Positions 1 to 7,906 are shown, counted from the first letter of the stretch. The stretch: 64,000 bases of DNA from JAJZAM01 sp027391075 (GCA_027391075.1 DAHYHI010000071.1:62001-126000), one strand, 5' to 3'. The notes: a model not told the origin generated them from the letters alone. A program made the numbers and translations.

Positions 1-166
1 GACGGTTCGCTTGCGAGATCTACTGCGTAGGGCTGCGTAGGGCAGAGTGATCATTCACCCATAATCAGGTCGATAAACCCTGTTGATAACCCCATGGGGA
101 TGCCACGAAACAGCACGAAAGCCCAGGAAAGTCAGCCCGAAAGACGCGAAGATCCAAAGCACAGGG

Positions 167-240
167 TGGAGGTGACCGGATTTGAACCGGCGACTTCTAC
201 GATGCGAACGTAGCGCTCTTCCGGGCTGAGCTACACCCCC
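167..240 (-). tRNA. tRNA-Ala (anticodon CGC)
   Basis: The reverse strand folds as a complete cloverleaf: 7-bp acceptor stem, a D arm with GCTC/GAGC-type pairing, a 5-bp anticodon stem CTACG/CGTAG enclosing the loop TTCGCAT (anticodon CGC), and a T arm with TTCAAAT. The acceptor stem has a G3:U70 wobble pair, the classic alanine identity element, which agrees with the anticodon. The discriminator is A and CCA is not encoded. It lies downstream of the leftward galU-to-translin block. Confidence 0.95.
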
Positions 241-258
241 GTGACGGGACTCTTCAGG

Positions 259-945
259 CTAGCGCGTATCGTCACCTCGTGGCTGCGATTCCTCCCCGGC
301 CTTGTCGAGCGCTCTTTGGAGGCGTAGCTGTATCAAGGTAGTCGTGAGGTCGCTTCGGGTGCGTTCGAGCACTGCTCTCAAAGCGTCGGTGCTACGACGG
401 AGGCCGGCTGTTACCGCGTCTGGGTAATCGACACCCAAAAGAGCCTCGTAGACCTCCTGCATCGCGACGAAGAGCGCCTCAGCTGCATCAGTTTGGTCGT
501 CTCGTAGCCGATCGAGCAGGTGGCGGCGCAACTCGGATGCTGCCTCGGCGAGACCGTTGAGCCACGCCGGGATTCCGACGTCTATGTCGGAAGGACTGGG
601 CAGGGTCGCCGAATCGACCAGAGCCCTGGTCAGCACGGCCTCGGCGTACTCCTTCTCCGCGTCGTGGAGAAATCCTGCGTGGGCTATCGAAGGGAAACAC
701 TTCGTGGTCAGCTGCGCTTGACGCAGCGAAGCCGCCGCCTCGGCGAGCTTCACCTCGTAGTGGTGCGGGTCGAGCCTGTGAACCGCCCGGATTGCGCTGC
801 CAGAAGCCCGTATTACGACCCTGCACGCAGACAGAGAAGCTTCCCGAGCCGCGTTTGCCTTGGCCAGTTCCAGTCCTGCTTGACTTACAAGCTCCCCAAC
901 CGACAACTCTTGAGAGGTGCGGGTCCCGCTGGGAGTCTCGGTCAG
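259..945 (-). CDS. Translin family protein (CTG start proposed)
   Basis: A 228-residue all-helical protein of the translin family (DNA/RNA-binding in eukaryotes; bacterial role unknown). Visible family features are the SAIRAVHR segment, the AGF...EKEYAEA segment, the LPSPSDIDVGI segment and a C-terminal half with GLAEAASELRR, the DYPDA turn and GLRRSTDALR. There is no ATG or GTG near the expected N-terminus. CTG at 945-943 is preceded by AGGTGG and overlaps the TGA of the upstream membrane gene (CTGA). The alternatives are TTG at 906, which loses 13 residues, or ATG at 1137, which would overlap the upstream gene by about 200 bp. Family call is confident; the start is inferred. Confidence 0.8.
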   Translation of the reverse strand: MTETPSGTRTSQELSVGELVSQAGLELAKANAAREASLSACRVVIRASGSAIRAVHRLDPHHYEVKLAEAAASLRQAQLTTKCFPSIAHAGFLHDAEKEYAEAVLTRALVDSATLPSPSDIDVGIPAWLNGLAEAASELRRHLLDRLRDDQTDAAEALFVAMQEVYEALLGVDYPDAVTAGLRRSTDALRAVLERTRSDLTTTLIQLRLQRALDKAGEESQPRGDDTR

Positions 946-1541
946 TTCGCCACCTGCTGGAACTCGAGGTCCCCGTAGCCTCGGCTGAACGCCGCCCGAG
1001 GCCTTCGGTCGCCGGGTTGGCGGGCCGGGGGCATGTAGCTGACCTTGCGTTGCCGTTCCGTCGACACACCTCGAACCTGCAAGAGCACAGCCACGTAACC
1101 GGCCACGAGAAGGTCGAAGATTAGCTGCACAAACCATATGGCCGACATACCCGGTACCAGCGCGAGGAGGAAGGACCCGAAGGCACCCGCCAGCAGCGAC
1201 AAGAGGACGTCTCTGCGACGGCGCTGCGCTGCGCGACGTCGGATGGCATGGGCGTTCGCTCCAACGCGCGCCGAACGCTGCACCGGCGTAGCCACACCCG
1301 CAGGGCGCCCGTATGCCGTAGCGTTGCGCCTCTGCCCTGAAATACCGGCGGGAGGCCGGGAGGCCACGCGCATACGGTTCGCCGGGCTGATCCTCCTCGG
1401 GGAGGAACTCTCCAGGACCGACAGGTTCCGCCGGAACATGACGACCGAATCCTGGAAGGCGTTAGTTGGACGGGTCTTGAACCATCCGATCAACAGAACT
1501 GCCCACACGACACCGAGAACAAGCAATACCAACGTCGTCAA
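942..1541 (-). CDS. Hypothetical membrane protein, three predicted TM segments
   Basis: A 199-residue protein with an N-terminal transmembrane segment (about residues 2-19), a basic Arg-rich linker (about 60-112) and two further hydrophobic helices (about 113-155), followed by a basic cytoplasmic tail. I do not recognise a named domain. Its stop codon overlaps the proposed start of the translin gene, so the two are probably co-transcribed and translationally coupled. Hydrophobic periodicity and the tight junction support a real gene. Confidence 0.65.
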   Translation of the reverse strand: MTTLVLLVLGVVWAVLLIGWFKTRPTNAFQDSVVMFRRNLSVLESSSPRRISPANRMRVASRPPAGISGQRRNATAYGRPAGVATPVQRSARVGANAHAIRRRAAQRRRRDVLLSLLAGAFGSFLLALVPGMSAIWFVQLIFDLLVAGYVAVLLQVRGVSTERQRKVSYMPPARQPGDRRPRAAFSRGYGDLEFQQVAN

Positions 1542-1739
1542 GCTCCTAGGCCAACCTTTCGGTAAGAGGGAGCGTAGACCAACGAGCAGACGATCTGGTG
1601 GATACCCACCGGCCCGCAGTCAACGACCCACCCGCTAAATCGCTCCCAGGCATAGCGCTGGGTTCCAATGATGAAGATCTTCTTACTCCTGACACGCTAG
1701 CCGAAGCAGGCCTCCTCACTCCAGGGAGCTGTCCCTTCT
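1542..1739. other. Gap between membrane gene and moaC
   Basis: About 200 bp with no convincing gene. Open frames here lack family resemblance or a ribosome-binding site. It probably holds the end of the moaC transcript and the promoter of the membrane-protein/translin pair, but I see no clear hairpin or promoter. Confidence 0.4.
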
Positions 1740-2312
1740 TCATTCGCCTTGAGGGGATCCGTGTCCCAGTAGCTCGTCGAGTTCCTCGACAGACCCGACC
1801 GGCGTGTTCACCAAGGGCATCGCCAGTTCACCTGGAGGGCGACGCCAGTGGCCGCTTCGACCGCCAGTCTTCTCCCAGAGCGCCATTTCTCCGATCACCA
1901 TCGAACGGTCAGCCGACTTGCACATGTCGTAGATGGTCAGGGCCGCAACCGCGCAGGCGGTGAGCGCTTCCATCTCGACCCCGGTCCGGTCGACGGTCTC
2001 CACTTGCGACTCGACCTCTACGAAGTTCTCTCCGAGGTTGAAGTTGATAGTCACAGCCCCAACCAGAAGCGGGTGGCACAGGGGTATAAGGTCAGCCGTT
2101 CGCTTGGCTGCCTGTATGCCGGCGATGCGGGCGGCTCCTAGCACGTCACCTTTGGTCACCGCGTTGGCTGCAACCATGCCCGTGGTCTCCGGTTTCATGA
2201 AGACCTTTGCTCGGGCCAAGGCCCGACGGTGCGTTGCGTCCTTGGGGGTTACGTCGACCATCCGGGCGCGCCCGAGGGGATCGACGTGGGTGAGACCAGC
2301 GTGGTCGGACAT
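1740..2312 (-). CDS. moaC: Cyclic pyranopterin monophosphate synthase MoaC
   Basis: MoaC converts the MoaA product (3',8-cyclo-GTP) to cyclic pyranopterin monophosphate in molybdenum cofactor synthesis. The protein shows the hallmark segments in order: HVDPLGRARMVDV, KPETTGMVAANAVTKGDVLG, IPLCHPL, the VETVDRTGVEMEAL block and MCKSADRSM, which carry the catalytic Lys/His/Asp set. At 190 residues it exceeds the usual 155-165 because of a C-terminal tail of about 25 residues after the conserved core. ATG at 2312 was chosen because it has GTAGGAT upstream and begins at the family start; the in-frame extension further upstream has no similarity. It follows moaA by about 80 bp in the same direction. 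Confidence 0.93.
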   Translation of the reverse strand: MSDHAGLTHVDPLGRARMVDVTPKDATHRRALARAKVFMKPETTGMVAANAVTKGDVLGAARIAGIQAAKRTADLIPLCHPLLVGAVTINFNLGENFVEVESQVETVDRTGVEMEALTACAVAALTIYDMCKSADRSMVIGEMALWEKTGGRSGHWRRPPGELAMPLVNTPVGSVEELDELLGHGSPQGE

Positions 2313-2394
2313 GGGGGCATATCCTACTTGAAGCTCAGTGAGGGCACCGCTGACGCCGTCGCCAACTGCGGCGGCAAGCAACACCCGGTATGCG

Positions 2395-3390
2395 TCAGCC
2401 GCCGATCTGGCTCATGCTCCGGGCGGGCCTGACGAAGTGGACCTGGCCGATCGAGTGCCCGGCCCACTTACGACCCACCTCTCCTGCGATGGCTTCGGCC
2501 AGCTCATCGTCGGACCCACCACCTCGAAGGATGCCTCTCAGGTCAGTCTCGCGGACCGAGAACAGGCAGTTGCGAAGCTGACCTTCGGCGGTCAGGCGGA
2601 CCCGATCGCAGGACTCGCAGAACGGCTTGGTGACGCTCGCTATCACCCCGACTTCGCCCCGTCCATCCTCGTAACGGTAGGTTTCCGCTGGGGAGGCTTC
2701 CCGAGGCCGCTCCCCCGTCTCCGTGAGCAGCGGCCACACCGCATCGATCGCTTCGACTATCTCCTCGCCCGGAACGACCTGCCCGGCTTCCCAACTGTGG
2801 TCGCCATCAAGAGGCATCCACTCGATGAAGCGCACCTCGACACCCTCGCGGCGCCCGAAAGCTGCAAAGTCGAGAACCTCGTCGTCGTTGACCCCTCGCA
2901 CCAGGACACAGTTGACTTTGACCGGGTCGAGACCTGCGTCCTGAGCAGCTCGAATCCCGGCGAGGACCTGGTCAAGTGCGTCCCGGCCGGTTATCTGGGC
3001 GAACCGCTCGCGCTTTAGGGAGTCGAGCGAGATGTTGATCCTCCTCAGACCAGCGCGGGCCAGATCGGACGCCTGCTGGGCAAGCGAAGCCCCGTTGGTG
3101 GTCATAGCCAGGTCGACTCCGAGCTCGGCGAACCGGGAGACCAGAACTGCAAGGTGGGCGCGGACGGTGGGTTCGCCGCCGGTGATCCGGATGCTCTCGA
3201 AGCCGAAGCGTTCGACGCACACACGGGCGATCCGGGTGAGCTCCTCGAAGCTGAGCAGCTGTTCGCGCGGAGTCCACTGCATGCCCTCTTGAGGCATGCA
3301 ATACGTGCAGCGAAAGTTGCAGCGGTCGGTTATGGAGATCCGAAGGTCACGGACGACACGCCCGTATGGGTCGACGAGGGGATTACTCAC
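2395..3390 (-). CDS. moaA: GTP 3',8-cyclase MoaA (radical SAM)
   Basis: MoaA performs the first step of molybdenum cofactor synthesis, radical-SAM conversion of GTP to 3',8-cyclo-GTP. The N-terminal cluster is CNFRCTYC (CX3CX2C) at about residues 23-30, and GGEP follows as the SAM motif. The C-terminal second [4Fe-4S] cluster is visible as CESC and a downstream NC. The protein ends in the required C-terminal Gly-Gly. Its 331 residues are typical. It sits between moeA and moaC on the same strand. Confidence 0.96.
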   Translation of the reverse strand: MSNPLVDPYGRVVRDLRISITDRCNFRCTYCMPQEGMQWTPREQLLSFEELTRIARVCVERFGFESIRITGGEPTVRAHLAVLVSRFAELGVDLAMTTNGASLAQQASDLARAGLRRINISLDSLKRERFAQITGRDALDQVLAGIRAAQDAGLDPVKVNCVLVRGVNDDEVLDFAAFGRREGVEVRFIEWMPLDGDHSWEAGQVVPGEEIVEAIDAVWPLLTETGERPREASPAETYRYEDGRGEVGVIASVTKPFCESCDRVRLTAEGQLRNCLFSVRETDLRGILRGGGSDDELAEAIAGEVGRKWAGHSIGQVHFVRPARSMSQIGG

Positions 3391-3498
3391 AACGTTCCTA
3401 GAGTACCGACAAGCGACGCTGTTGACCCATGTCTCCTGCGACTGCGAGCTTGCGCTCCCCCGAGGCGACGGAGCCGAAGCCTGACGCTACCAGTCGAT

Positions 3499-4716
3499 TC
3501 ACGCCAGAACCAGCACGTCAACGGGGTCACCGTTGGCTGTGTCGAGGCCGGGTGGTGTCACTGCGAGAGCATTCGCCCGAGCCATGGCGTAGAGCTGGTG
3601 GGATCCCTGACCCCCCGAGCTCGACACCTTCAGTCGGCCGTCGGCTGCAAACTCGGCGACCACCCGGACATACGTTGTGCGGCCGTCGCGCGCACCTCGC
3701 CAACCCTGCCCTGCGACAAAACCTCGTATCGCTCGGCGTCGAAGGTCCGAGTCGACGTGTCCTGCGATCCGGCGGAGGCCCGGTCGAGCCAGGAGCTCGT
3801 AGCTGACCATCGAAGAGACGGGGTTACCCGGAAGGCCGAAAACCGGTGTGTCCCCGATGGTCCCGAAGGCGAAAGGCTTCGCCGGCCGGATCGCCACTTG
3901 CATCCAACTCATTTTCCCGATCCGATCCAGGACGGTTTTCACATAGTCGAAGTCGCCCATGCTCACTCCTCCACTGGTGAGGATCGCGTCGCAAACCGTG
4001 GCGCCGCCCACGAGAGCCCGCTCGATGGCAGCTTCGTCGTCTCTAGCGATACCCAGGTCGACGACCCGGAACCCGTCGCGTTGCGCCAGGGAAAGCAACG
4101 TGCGCCGGTTCGAGTCGCGAATCTGGCCTGCCTGCAAGTCGACGCCTGCCTCGACCAGCTCGTCACCGGTGGAGAGCACTCCCACGACGGGGGCGCGAAA
4201 GGCTCTCACAGCTGAAGCCCCCACCGAGCTCAAGACGCCGAGGTGGCCGGGGCCTAGCACCGTCCCGCCTTCGAACAAAAGCTGCCCTTGCGCTATGTCA
4301 TCGCCGGCTGGGCGGATGTGGACCCCGGGCAACGCCGGTGCGAGGATCTCGACATGATCGCCGTCCGTGCGTGTCTCCTCGACGATAGCGACGGCGTCAG
4401 CTCCGTCTGGGAACAGCGCCCCGGTCATGATCCGCAGGGCCTCTCCCCTACCGACGCTGAACATTCCCGCGGTACCCGCCGGGCGTGTTCCCACCACTCT
4501 CAGACGCACCGGCGCCTGGGGTGATGCTCCGGCTACGTCGTCTGAATGAACGGCGTAGCCGTCCATGGCAGTGTTGCGGAAGGAAGGCACCGGCTCGGGG
4601 GCGCGTACCTCTGCCGCGAGAACCAGGCCAAGCGCCTCGGATGTTGCCACCTCGACGGCTGCGGCCGGGCGGCACGATTCGAGCACCTCCGCCTGGGCCT
4701 GCTCCAGGGGAATCAC
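3499..4716 (-). CDS. moeA: Molybdopterin molybdenumtransferase MoeA
   Basis: MoeA inserts molybdate into adenylylated molybdopterin. The 405-residue length and domain order fit: an N-terminal MoeA domain I/II (FRNTAMDGYAV near residue 45, IMTGALFPDGAD near 95), a MogA-like domain with VLSTGDEL, DSN, LTSGGVSMGDFDYV and FGLPGNPVSS, and a C-terminal domain IV. Its start overlaps the end of galU by 4 bp, so the two are translationally coupled. Pairing of moeA with galU is a known actinobacterial arrangement. Confidence 0.95.
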   Translation of the reverse strand: MIPLEQAQAEVLESCRPAAAVEVATSEALGLVLAAEVRAPEPVPSFRNTAMDGYAVHSDDVAGASPQAPVRLRVVGTRPAGTAGMFSVGRGEALRIMTGALFPDGADAVAIVEETRTDGDHVEILAPALPGVHIRPAGDDIAQGQLLFEGGTVLGPGHLGVLSSVGASAVRAFRAPVVGVLSTGDELVEAGVDLQAGQIRDSNRRTLLSLAQRDGFRVVDLGIARDDEAAIERALVGGATVCDAILTSGGVSMGDFDYVKTVLDRIGKMSWMQVAIRPAKPFAFGTIGDTPVFGLPGNPVSSMVSYELLARPGLRRIAGHVDSDLRRRAIRGFVAGQGWRGARDGRTTYVRVVAEFAADGRLKVSSSGGQGSHQLYAMARANALAVTPPGLDTANGDPVDVLVLA

Positions 4717-5591
4717 AGGCTCTGCACCGCGGTCCGCAAGAAGCGAATCAGGTCGGGGGCGACGTCGTCGCGTTCCAAGGCGAAGGTGATCGAAGCTATG
4801 AGAAAGTCCAGCTTGTTCCCCGTGTCGAAACGGCCGTCGCCAATCACGTACCCGACGACTTTCTCCTTGCCTATGAGATTTCGTATGGCGTCTGTCAGCT
4901 GCAGCTCACCCCCGCGCCCCGGCTCTGTGCGGTCGATCGCCTCGAAGATCTGCGGGGTGAGCACGTAGCGGCCCATGACCCCCAGGTCCGAGGGAGCTTC
5001 CTCTGGCGTCGGCTTCTCCACCAGGTCGAGCACCTCCACCGTCTTGGCGTCTAGGGTCTTAGCAGCCGCGACCCCATACATGGAGATCTCCCTACCAGTG
5101 ACCCGCTTGAGCGCCAGCACTGCGCTTGAATGCTGCTGATAGGCGTCGAGCATCCCGGTGAGAATTCCCGACCGGGGATGCATGAGGTCGTCTGGGAGCA
5201 TAACCACGAAAGGCTCGTCACCGACGTGCTGGCGGGCCATCCCGACCGCGTGACCCAATCCGCGAGGTTCCGCTTGGCGGACGTAGTGAACACAGGCGAG
5301 GTCGTGTATAGCCTCCAAGCGGTCGGCTTCGGATTCCTTGCCCCCTGAGCGAAGAGCTGCCTCTAGGTCCGGTGAGCGGTCGAAGTGGTCTTCTATCGCC
5401 CCTTTGGATCGTCCGGTCACGATCAGTATGTCGGTGATCCCGGCCGCTGCCGCCTCTTCGACGACGTACTGAATGGCCGGCTTGTCGACGAGCGGCAGCA
5501 TCTCCTTCGGGATCGCTTTCGTCGCCGGGAGAAAACGCGTCCCCAAACCAGCCGCTGGGATAACGGCTTTGCGTATCGGAATGGGCATCAC
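4713..5591 (-). CDS. galU: UTP-glucose-1-phosphate uridylyltransferase GalU
   Basis: Forms UDP-glucose from UTP and glucose-1-phosphate for cell-envelope and trehalose/glycogen metabolism. The nucleotidyltransferase signature AAGLGTRFLPATKAIPKEML lies at residues 13-32, with KPAIQYVVEEA, a VMLPDDL-type metal-binding segment and LVEKP following. Its 292 residues are normal. It is the first gene of the leftward galU-moeA-moaA-moaC run and is divergent from ruc. A second ATG follows the first immediately. Confidence 0.95.
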   Translation of the reverse strand: MMPIPIRKAVIPAAGLGTRFLPATKAIPKEMLPLVDKPAIQYVVEEAAAAGITDILIVTGRSKGAIEDHFDRSPDLEAALRSGGKESEADRLEAIHDLACVHYVRQAEPRGLGHAVGMARQHVGDEPFVVMLPDDLMHPRSGILTGMLDAYQQHSSAVLALKRVTGREISMYGVAAAKTLDAKTVEVLDLVEKPTPEEAPSDLGVMGRYVLTPQIFEAIDRTEPGRGGELQLTDAIRNLIGKEKVVGYVIGDGRFDTGNKLDFLIASITFALERDDVAPDLIRFLRTAVQSL

Positions 5592-5653
5592 CTCTTTCTA
5601 TCATCCCACCCCGTTGCGTAACGCCCTACCTTTCGCTTCGACGTCGGATACAC

Positions 5654-5680
5654 TTAGCACTCGACACTGTTGAGTGCTAA
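5654..5680 (+). promoter_or_regulatory. CIRCE element (HrcA operator)
   Basis: A perfect inverted repeat TTAGCACTC (5654-5662), 9-nt spacer, GAGTGCTAA (5672-5680), which is the canonical CIRCE consensus recognised by the heat-shock repressor HrcA. It ends 26 bp before the ATG of the zinc-ribbon gene ruc and lies on the far side of galU's promoter region. Predicted role: HrcA repression of ruc, and of the phosphorylase behind it, at normal temperature. Confidence 0.95.
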
Positions 5681-5706
5681 GATCCACGCAGGGAGTTCTG
5701 TCTGAC

Positions 5707-6039
5707 ATGCCTACCTACGAGTACGCCTGCAAGTCTTGCGGTGAGCACCTGGAGATCGTCCAGTCGTTCAAGGATGACGAGTTGACCACCTGCCCGTCAT
5801 GCGGAGGACCTCTTCGCAAGGTCTTCGGTTCGATCGGCATTTCCTTCAAGGGGAGCGGCTTCTACAAGACCGACAGCCGTTCGTCGTCGAGCTCATCGAA
5901 GTCTGCTTCGACAAAGGACGGTCCTGAGAAGTCCCAAGCGGAGACATCCAGCTCGCCAGGCGCCGCCAAAGAGACCAAGTCGACGCCGGCTGATTCCAGC
6001 TCGGCCAAGTCGACGCCTTCACAAGCCGCCGCTTCCTAG
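5707..6039 (+). CDS. ruc: FmdB-family zinc-ribbon protein, Ruc-like redox-regulated chaperone
   Basis: A 110-residue protein with an N-terminal FmdB zinc ribbon (MPTYEYAC, CKSC and CPSC pairs within residues 1-45) and a disordered tail rich in Ser, Lys, Ala and Thr. This is the architecture of mycobacterial Ruc (Rv0991c), an oxidation-activated chaperone that works with DnaK and is co-regulated with hsp60/hsp70. In mycobacteria that gene also lies close to galU and moeA, as here. A perfect CIRCE operator precedes it, which independently supports a heat-shock chaperone role. ATG at 5707 begins the family motif; the in-frame ATG at 5674 falls inside the operator and is rejected. Confidence 0.88.
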   Translation: MPTYEYACKSCGEHLEIVQSFKDDELTTCPSCGGPLRKVFGSIGISFKGSGFYKTDSRSSSSSSKSASTKDGPEKSQAETSSSPGAAKETKSTPADSSSAKSTPSQAAAS

Positions 6040-6051
6040 GGAACAAGCGCT

Positions 6052-6873
6052 CTGAGCGACATCGACCTCGCGGTAATCGGAGGTTCGGGCTTCTACAAGC
6101 TCATGGACCGTGCCGACCCGGTGACAGTGGAGACTCCTTATGGAGCGCATTCAGCGCCAATCCGCCTGGGCACGGTAGCCGGTCGACGGGTGGCTTTCCT
6201 GGCCCGTCACGGGGAGCGTCACGAGCACGCACCGCACGAAGTTCCATACAGAGCGAACCTCTGGGCTCTGGCTTGCCTAGGTGTCAAGCAGGTGATCGGC
6301 TTCTGCGCGTCGGGGTCTTTGAGGAGCGACATCGCTCCGGGGGACCTGGTAGCACTGGACCAGTTGGTGGACCGAACTTCAGGTCGAGCTGACACCTTCG
6401 TGAGCTCTCCGGACGTCGACCACGTCAGCTTCGCTGACCCCTACTGCCAAAGGCTTCCCGCGGCCATCGCCGGGGTTGTCCAACGCATGGGGTCGTCAGG
6501 GTGGCCACCAGGAAAGTTCCACTCGAATGGAACAGTCGTCGTGGTTCAAGGTCCCCGCTTTTCTACCCGCGCCGAGTCACGCATGTACGCAGCTTCCGGC
6601 TTCGACGTGATCAACATGACCCAATACCCCGAGGCGTACCTAGCCCGTGAGATCGGTATGTGTTACGCCGGGCTAGCCCTCGTAACCGACCGCGACGCCG
6701 GAATAGCCGGTGACCCGTCCGTCGAAGCCGTCACTGCCAAAGCTGCGTTCGAGGTCATGGAAGCCAACGTTGAACACGCCCGGAAGCTGATCGGGTCCGT
6801 CATCCGAGAGCTACCGGACCCACACGGCTGCCCCTGCGCGCATAGCGGCGCTCCAAGCGTTCACCCGCGCTGA
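6052..6873 (+). CDS. mtnP: S-methyl-5'-thioadenosine phosphorylase (CTG start)
   Basis: Phosphorolyses methylthioadenosine (or another purine nucleoside) in methionine salvage. Family features are the phosphate-binding GGSGFY near the N-terminus, ARHGERHEHAPHEVPYRAN, the segment around VVVVQGPRFSTRAES, NMTQYPEAYLARE and ALVTDRDAG, whose two Asp residues match the MTAP base-recognition pattern. The GGSGFY motif lies upstream of the first ATG (6103), and between the ruc stop (TAG 6037-6039) and that ATG there is no ATG, GTG or TTG. CTG at 6052, giving Met-Ser-Asp-Ile-Asp-Leu, restores a normal N-terminus. It is in the same frame as ruc, separated only by TAG and four codons. Confidence 0.9.
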   Translation: MSDIDLAVIGGSGFYKLMDRADPVTVETPYGAHSAPIRLGTVAGRRVAFLARHGERHEHAPHEVPYRANLWALACLGVKQVIGFCASGSLRSDIAPGDLVALDQLVDRTSGRADTFVSSPDVDHVSFADPYCQRLPAAIAGVVQRMGSSGWPPGKFHSNGTVVVVQGPRFSTRAESRMYAASGFDVINMTQYPEAYLAREIGMCYAGLALVTDRDAGIAGDPSVEAVTAKAAFEVMEANVEHARKLIGSVIRELPDPHGCPCAHSGAPSVHPR

Positions 6874-6902
6874 CTCGCTCACGTGAACCTACTAATAAGC
6901 GT

Positions 6903-6928
6903 GCCCGCCACCGCTTCCGGTGGCGGGC
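6903..6928. terminator. Bidirectional hairpin terminator between mtnP and cspA
   Basis: A perfect 10-bp stem GCCCGCCACC / GGTGGCGGGC with a 6-nt loop, followed on the plus strand by a short T run (GCGTTTTA). It sits between the convergent genes mtnP and cspA. Confidence 0.85.
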
Positions 6929-6954
6929 AGGCGTTTTAAGGGCCTAGCGGGACG

Positions 6955-7158
6955 TCAGATAAGCGTGACGTTGCTGGCTTGAGGGCCCTTGGGGCCCTGG
7001 GTGGTCTCGAACTCAACCTTCTGGTTCTCTTCCAGGTTGCGGTATCCGTTCCCACTGATGGCGCTGAAGTGCACAAACACGTCAGGGCCGCCGTCGTCTT
7101 GGGATATGAATCCGAAACCCTTCTCGGAGTTGAACCATTTCACATTTCCGGTTGCCAT
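6955..7158 (-). CDS. cspA: Cold-shock protein CspA family
   Basis: A 67-residue single OB-fold nucleic-acid chaperone. RNP1 appears as KGFGFI and RNP2 as VFVHFS, with the N-terminal GNVKWFN motif. Length and sequence are typical of actinobacterial CspA. A purine-rich GGAGGGGAT ribosome-binding site precedes the ATG. It is convergent with mtnP and divergent from rpsR. Confidence 0.96.
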   Translation of the reverse strand: MATGNVKWFNSEKGFGFISQDDGGPDVFVHFSAISGNGYRNLEENQKVEFETTQGPKGPQASNVTLI

Positions 7159-7441
7159 TCGCGATCCCCTCCTTTCCTGGCCTGATTCGACTCGGGGATC
7201 ACACGGTCACGGCCTTGCCCTTAAAGGGCCGGAGGAAAATCACGCTACTGCAGCTACCCTCTTCCTCCACTCTAGCGGATCGTGGAGCACTGCCGCGCCT
7301 AGCCCTGCGAACTGCACCTAGAAGGTTTTGTGATGGCACGCCGGGCGACGCGGCTAAGCTAATGCAGGCTTTTGTGGGGACCGTGTCGGCCGTTCCCATC
7401 TCCTGCACGCCAATCCCCTCACGGTCGACCCAAGGAGCCTC
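7159..7441. promoter_or_regulatory. Divergent leader region of cspA and rpsR
   Basis: About 280 bp between divergent cspA and rpsR. It must contain both promoters, and a long cspA 5' leader is likely because such leaders are common in this family. I see AAGGAG just before the rpsR GTG but cannot define promoter boxes or a named riboregulator. Confidence 0.4.
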
Positions 7442-7900
7442 GTGGCGCGAAATCCGAAAGTGATGAAGAAGCAGAGCCAGGACCGTCGACCGAAGACGGG
7501 CAGCGCCAGCAGCCGGCCCCGGCGGGGCCGGCCGAAGGTGTGCGTCTTCTGCGCTAGTCACGCTACGTGGGTGGACTACAAGGACGTAGGCCTACTCCGG
7601 CGCTTCGTCAACGACCGCGGCCGTATCAAGGCCCGCGGAGCTATGGGAACGTGCTCCCAGCATCAGCGTGACGTCGCGGTAGCCATAAAGACAGCTAGGG
7701 AGCTCGCACTACTTCCGTATACCGTCCGCTCATCCTCCAGCGAACCCCGTGGCGGGCGCGGAGGAGATCGACGGGGGAACGGGGGAGCGCCGACGCAGAC
7801 GACCGGCGGCGGTGCCGACGGTTCCGGGTCGGCGTCGGAGGGGTTCGACCCGATCGAAGAGGACGACCACGACGACATCGAGGCTGACGCAGCCATATAA
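7442..7900 (+). CDS. rpsR: 30S ribosomal protein bS18 with long C-terminal extension
   Basis: The conserved bS18 core covers residues 32-95: KVCVFC, WVDYKDVGLLRRFVNDRG, GTCSQHQRDVAVAIK and ALLPYT. Cys34, Cys37 and Cys71 make it a possible zinc-type (C+) form. The core is followed by about 57 residues rich in Gly, Ser, Arg and then Asp/Glu, so the protein has 152 residues against the usual 75-90. It stands alone, without rpsF, ssb or rplI, which suggests either an extra copy or relocation. GTG start with AAGGAG upstream. Confidence 0.92.
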   Translation: MARNPKVMKKQSQDRRPKTGSASSRPRRGRPKVCVFCASHATWVDYKDVGLLRRFVNDRGRIKARGAMGTCSQHQRDVAVAIKTARELALLPYTVRSSSSEPRGGRGGDRRGNGGAPTQTTGGGADGSGSASEGFDPIEEDDHDDIEADAAI

Positions 7901-7906
7901 GCGGGC

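Noticed and set aside
1..166. Possible integration site beside tRNA-Ala, with GCTGCGTAGGG repeated twice near position 25
   Set aside because: No integrase or duplicated tRNA end is visible, and the window edge prevents testing.
1546..1743. Small 65-codon minus-strand frame in the gap upstream of the membrane gene
   Set aside because: No similarity and no convincing ribosome-binding site; basic/Ser-rich composition typical of a shadow.
3154..4215. Long plus-strand open frame (353 codons) antisense to moaA and moeA
   Set aside because: Shadow of high-GC codon bias; no family resemblance, and both minus-strand genes are unmistakable.
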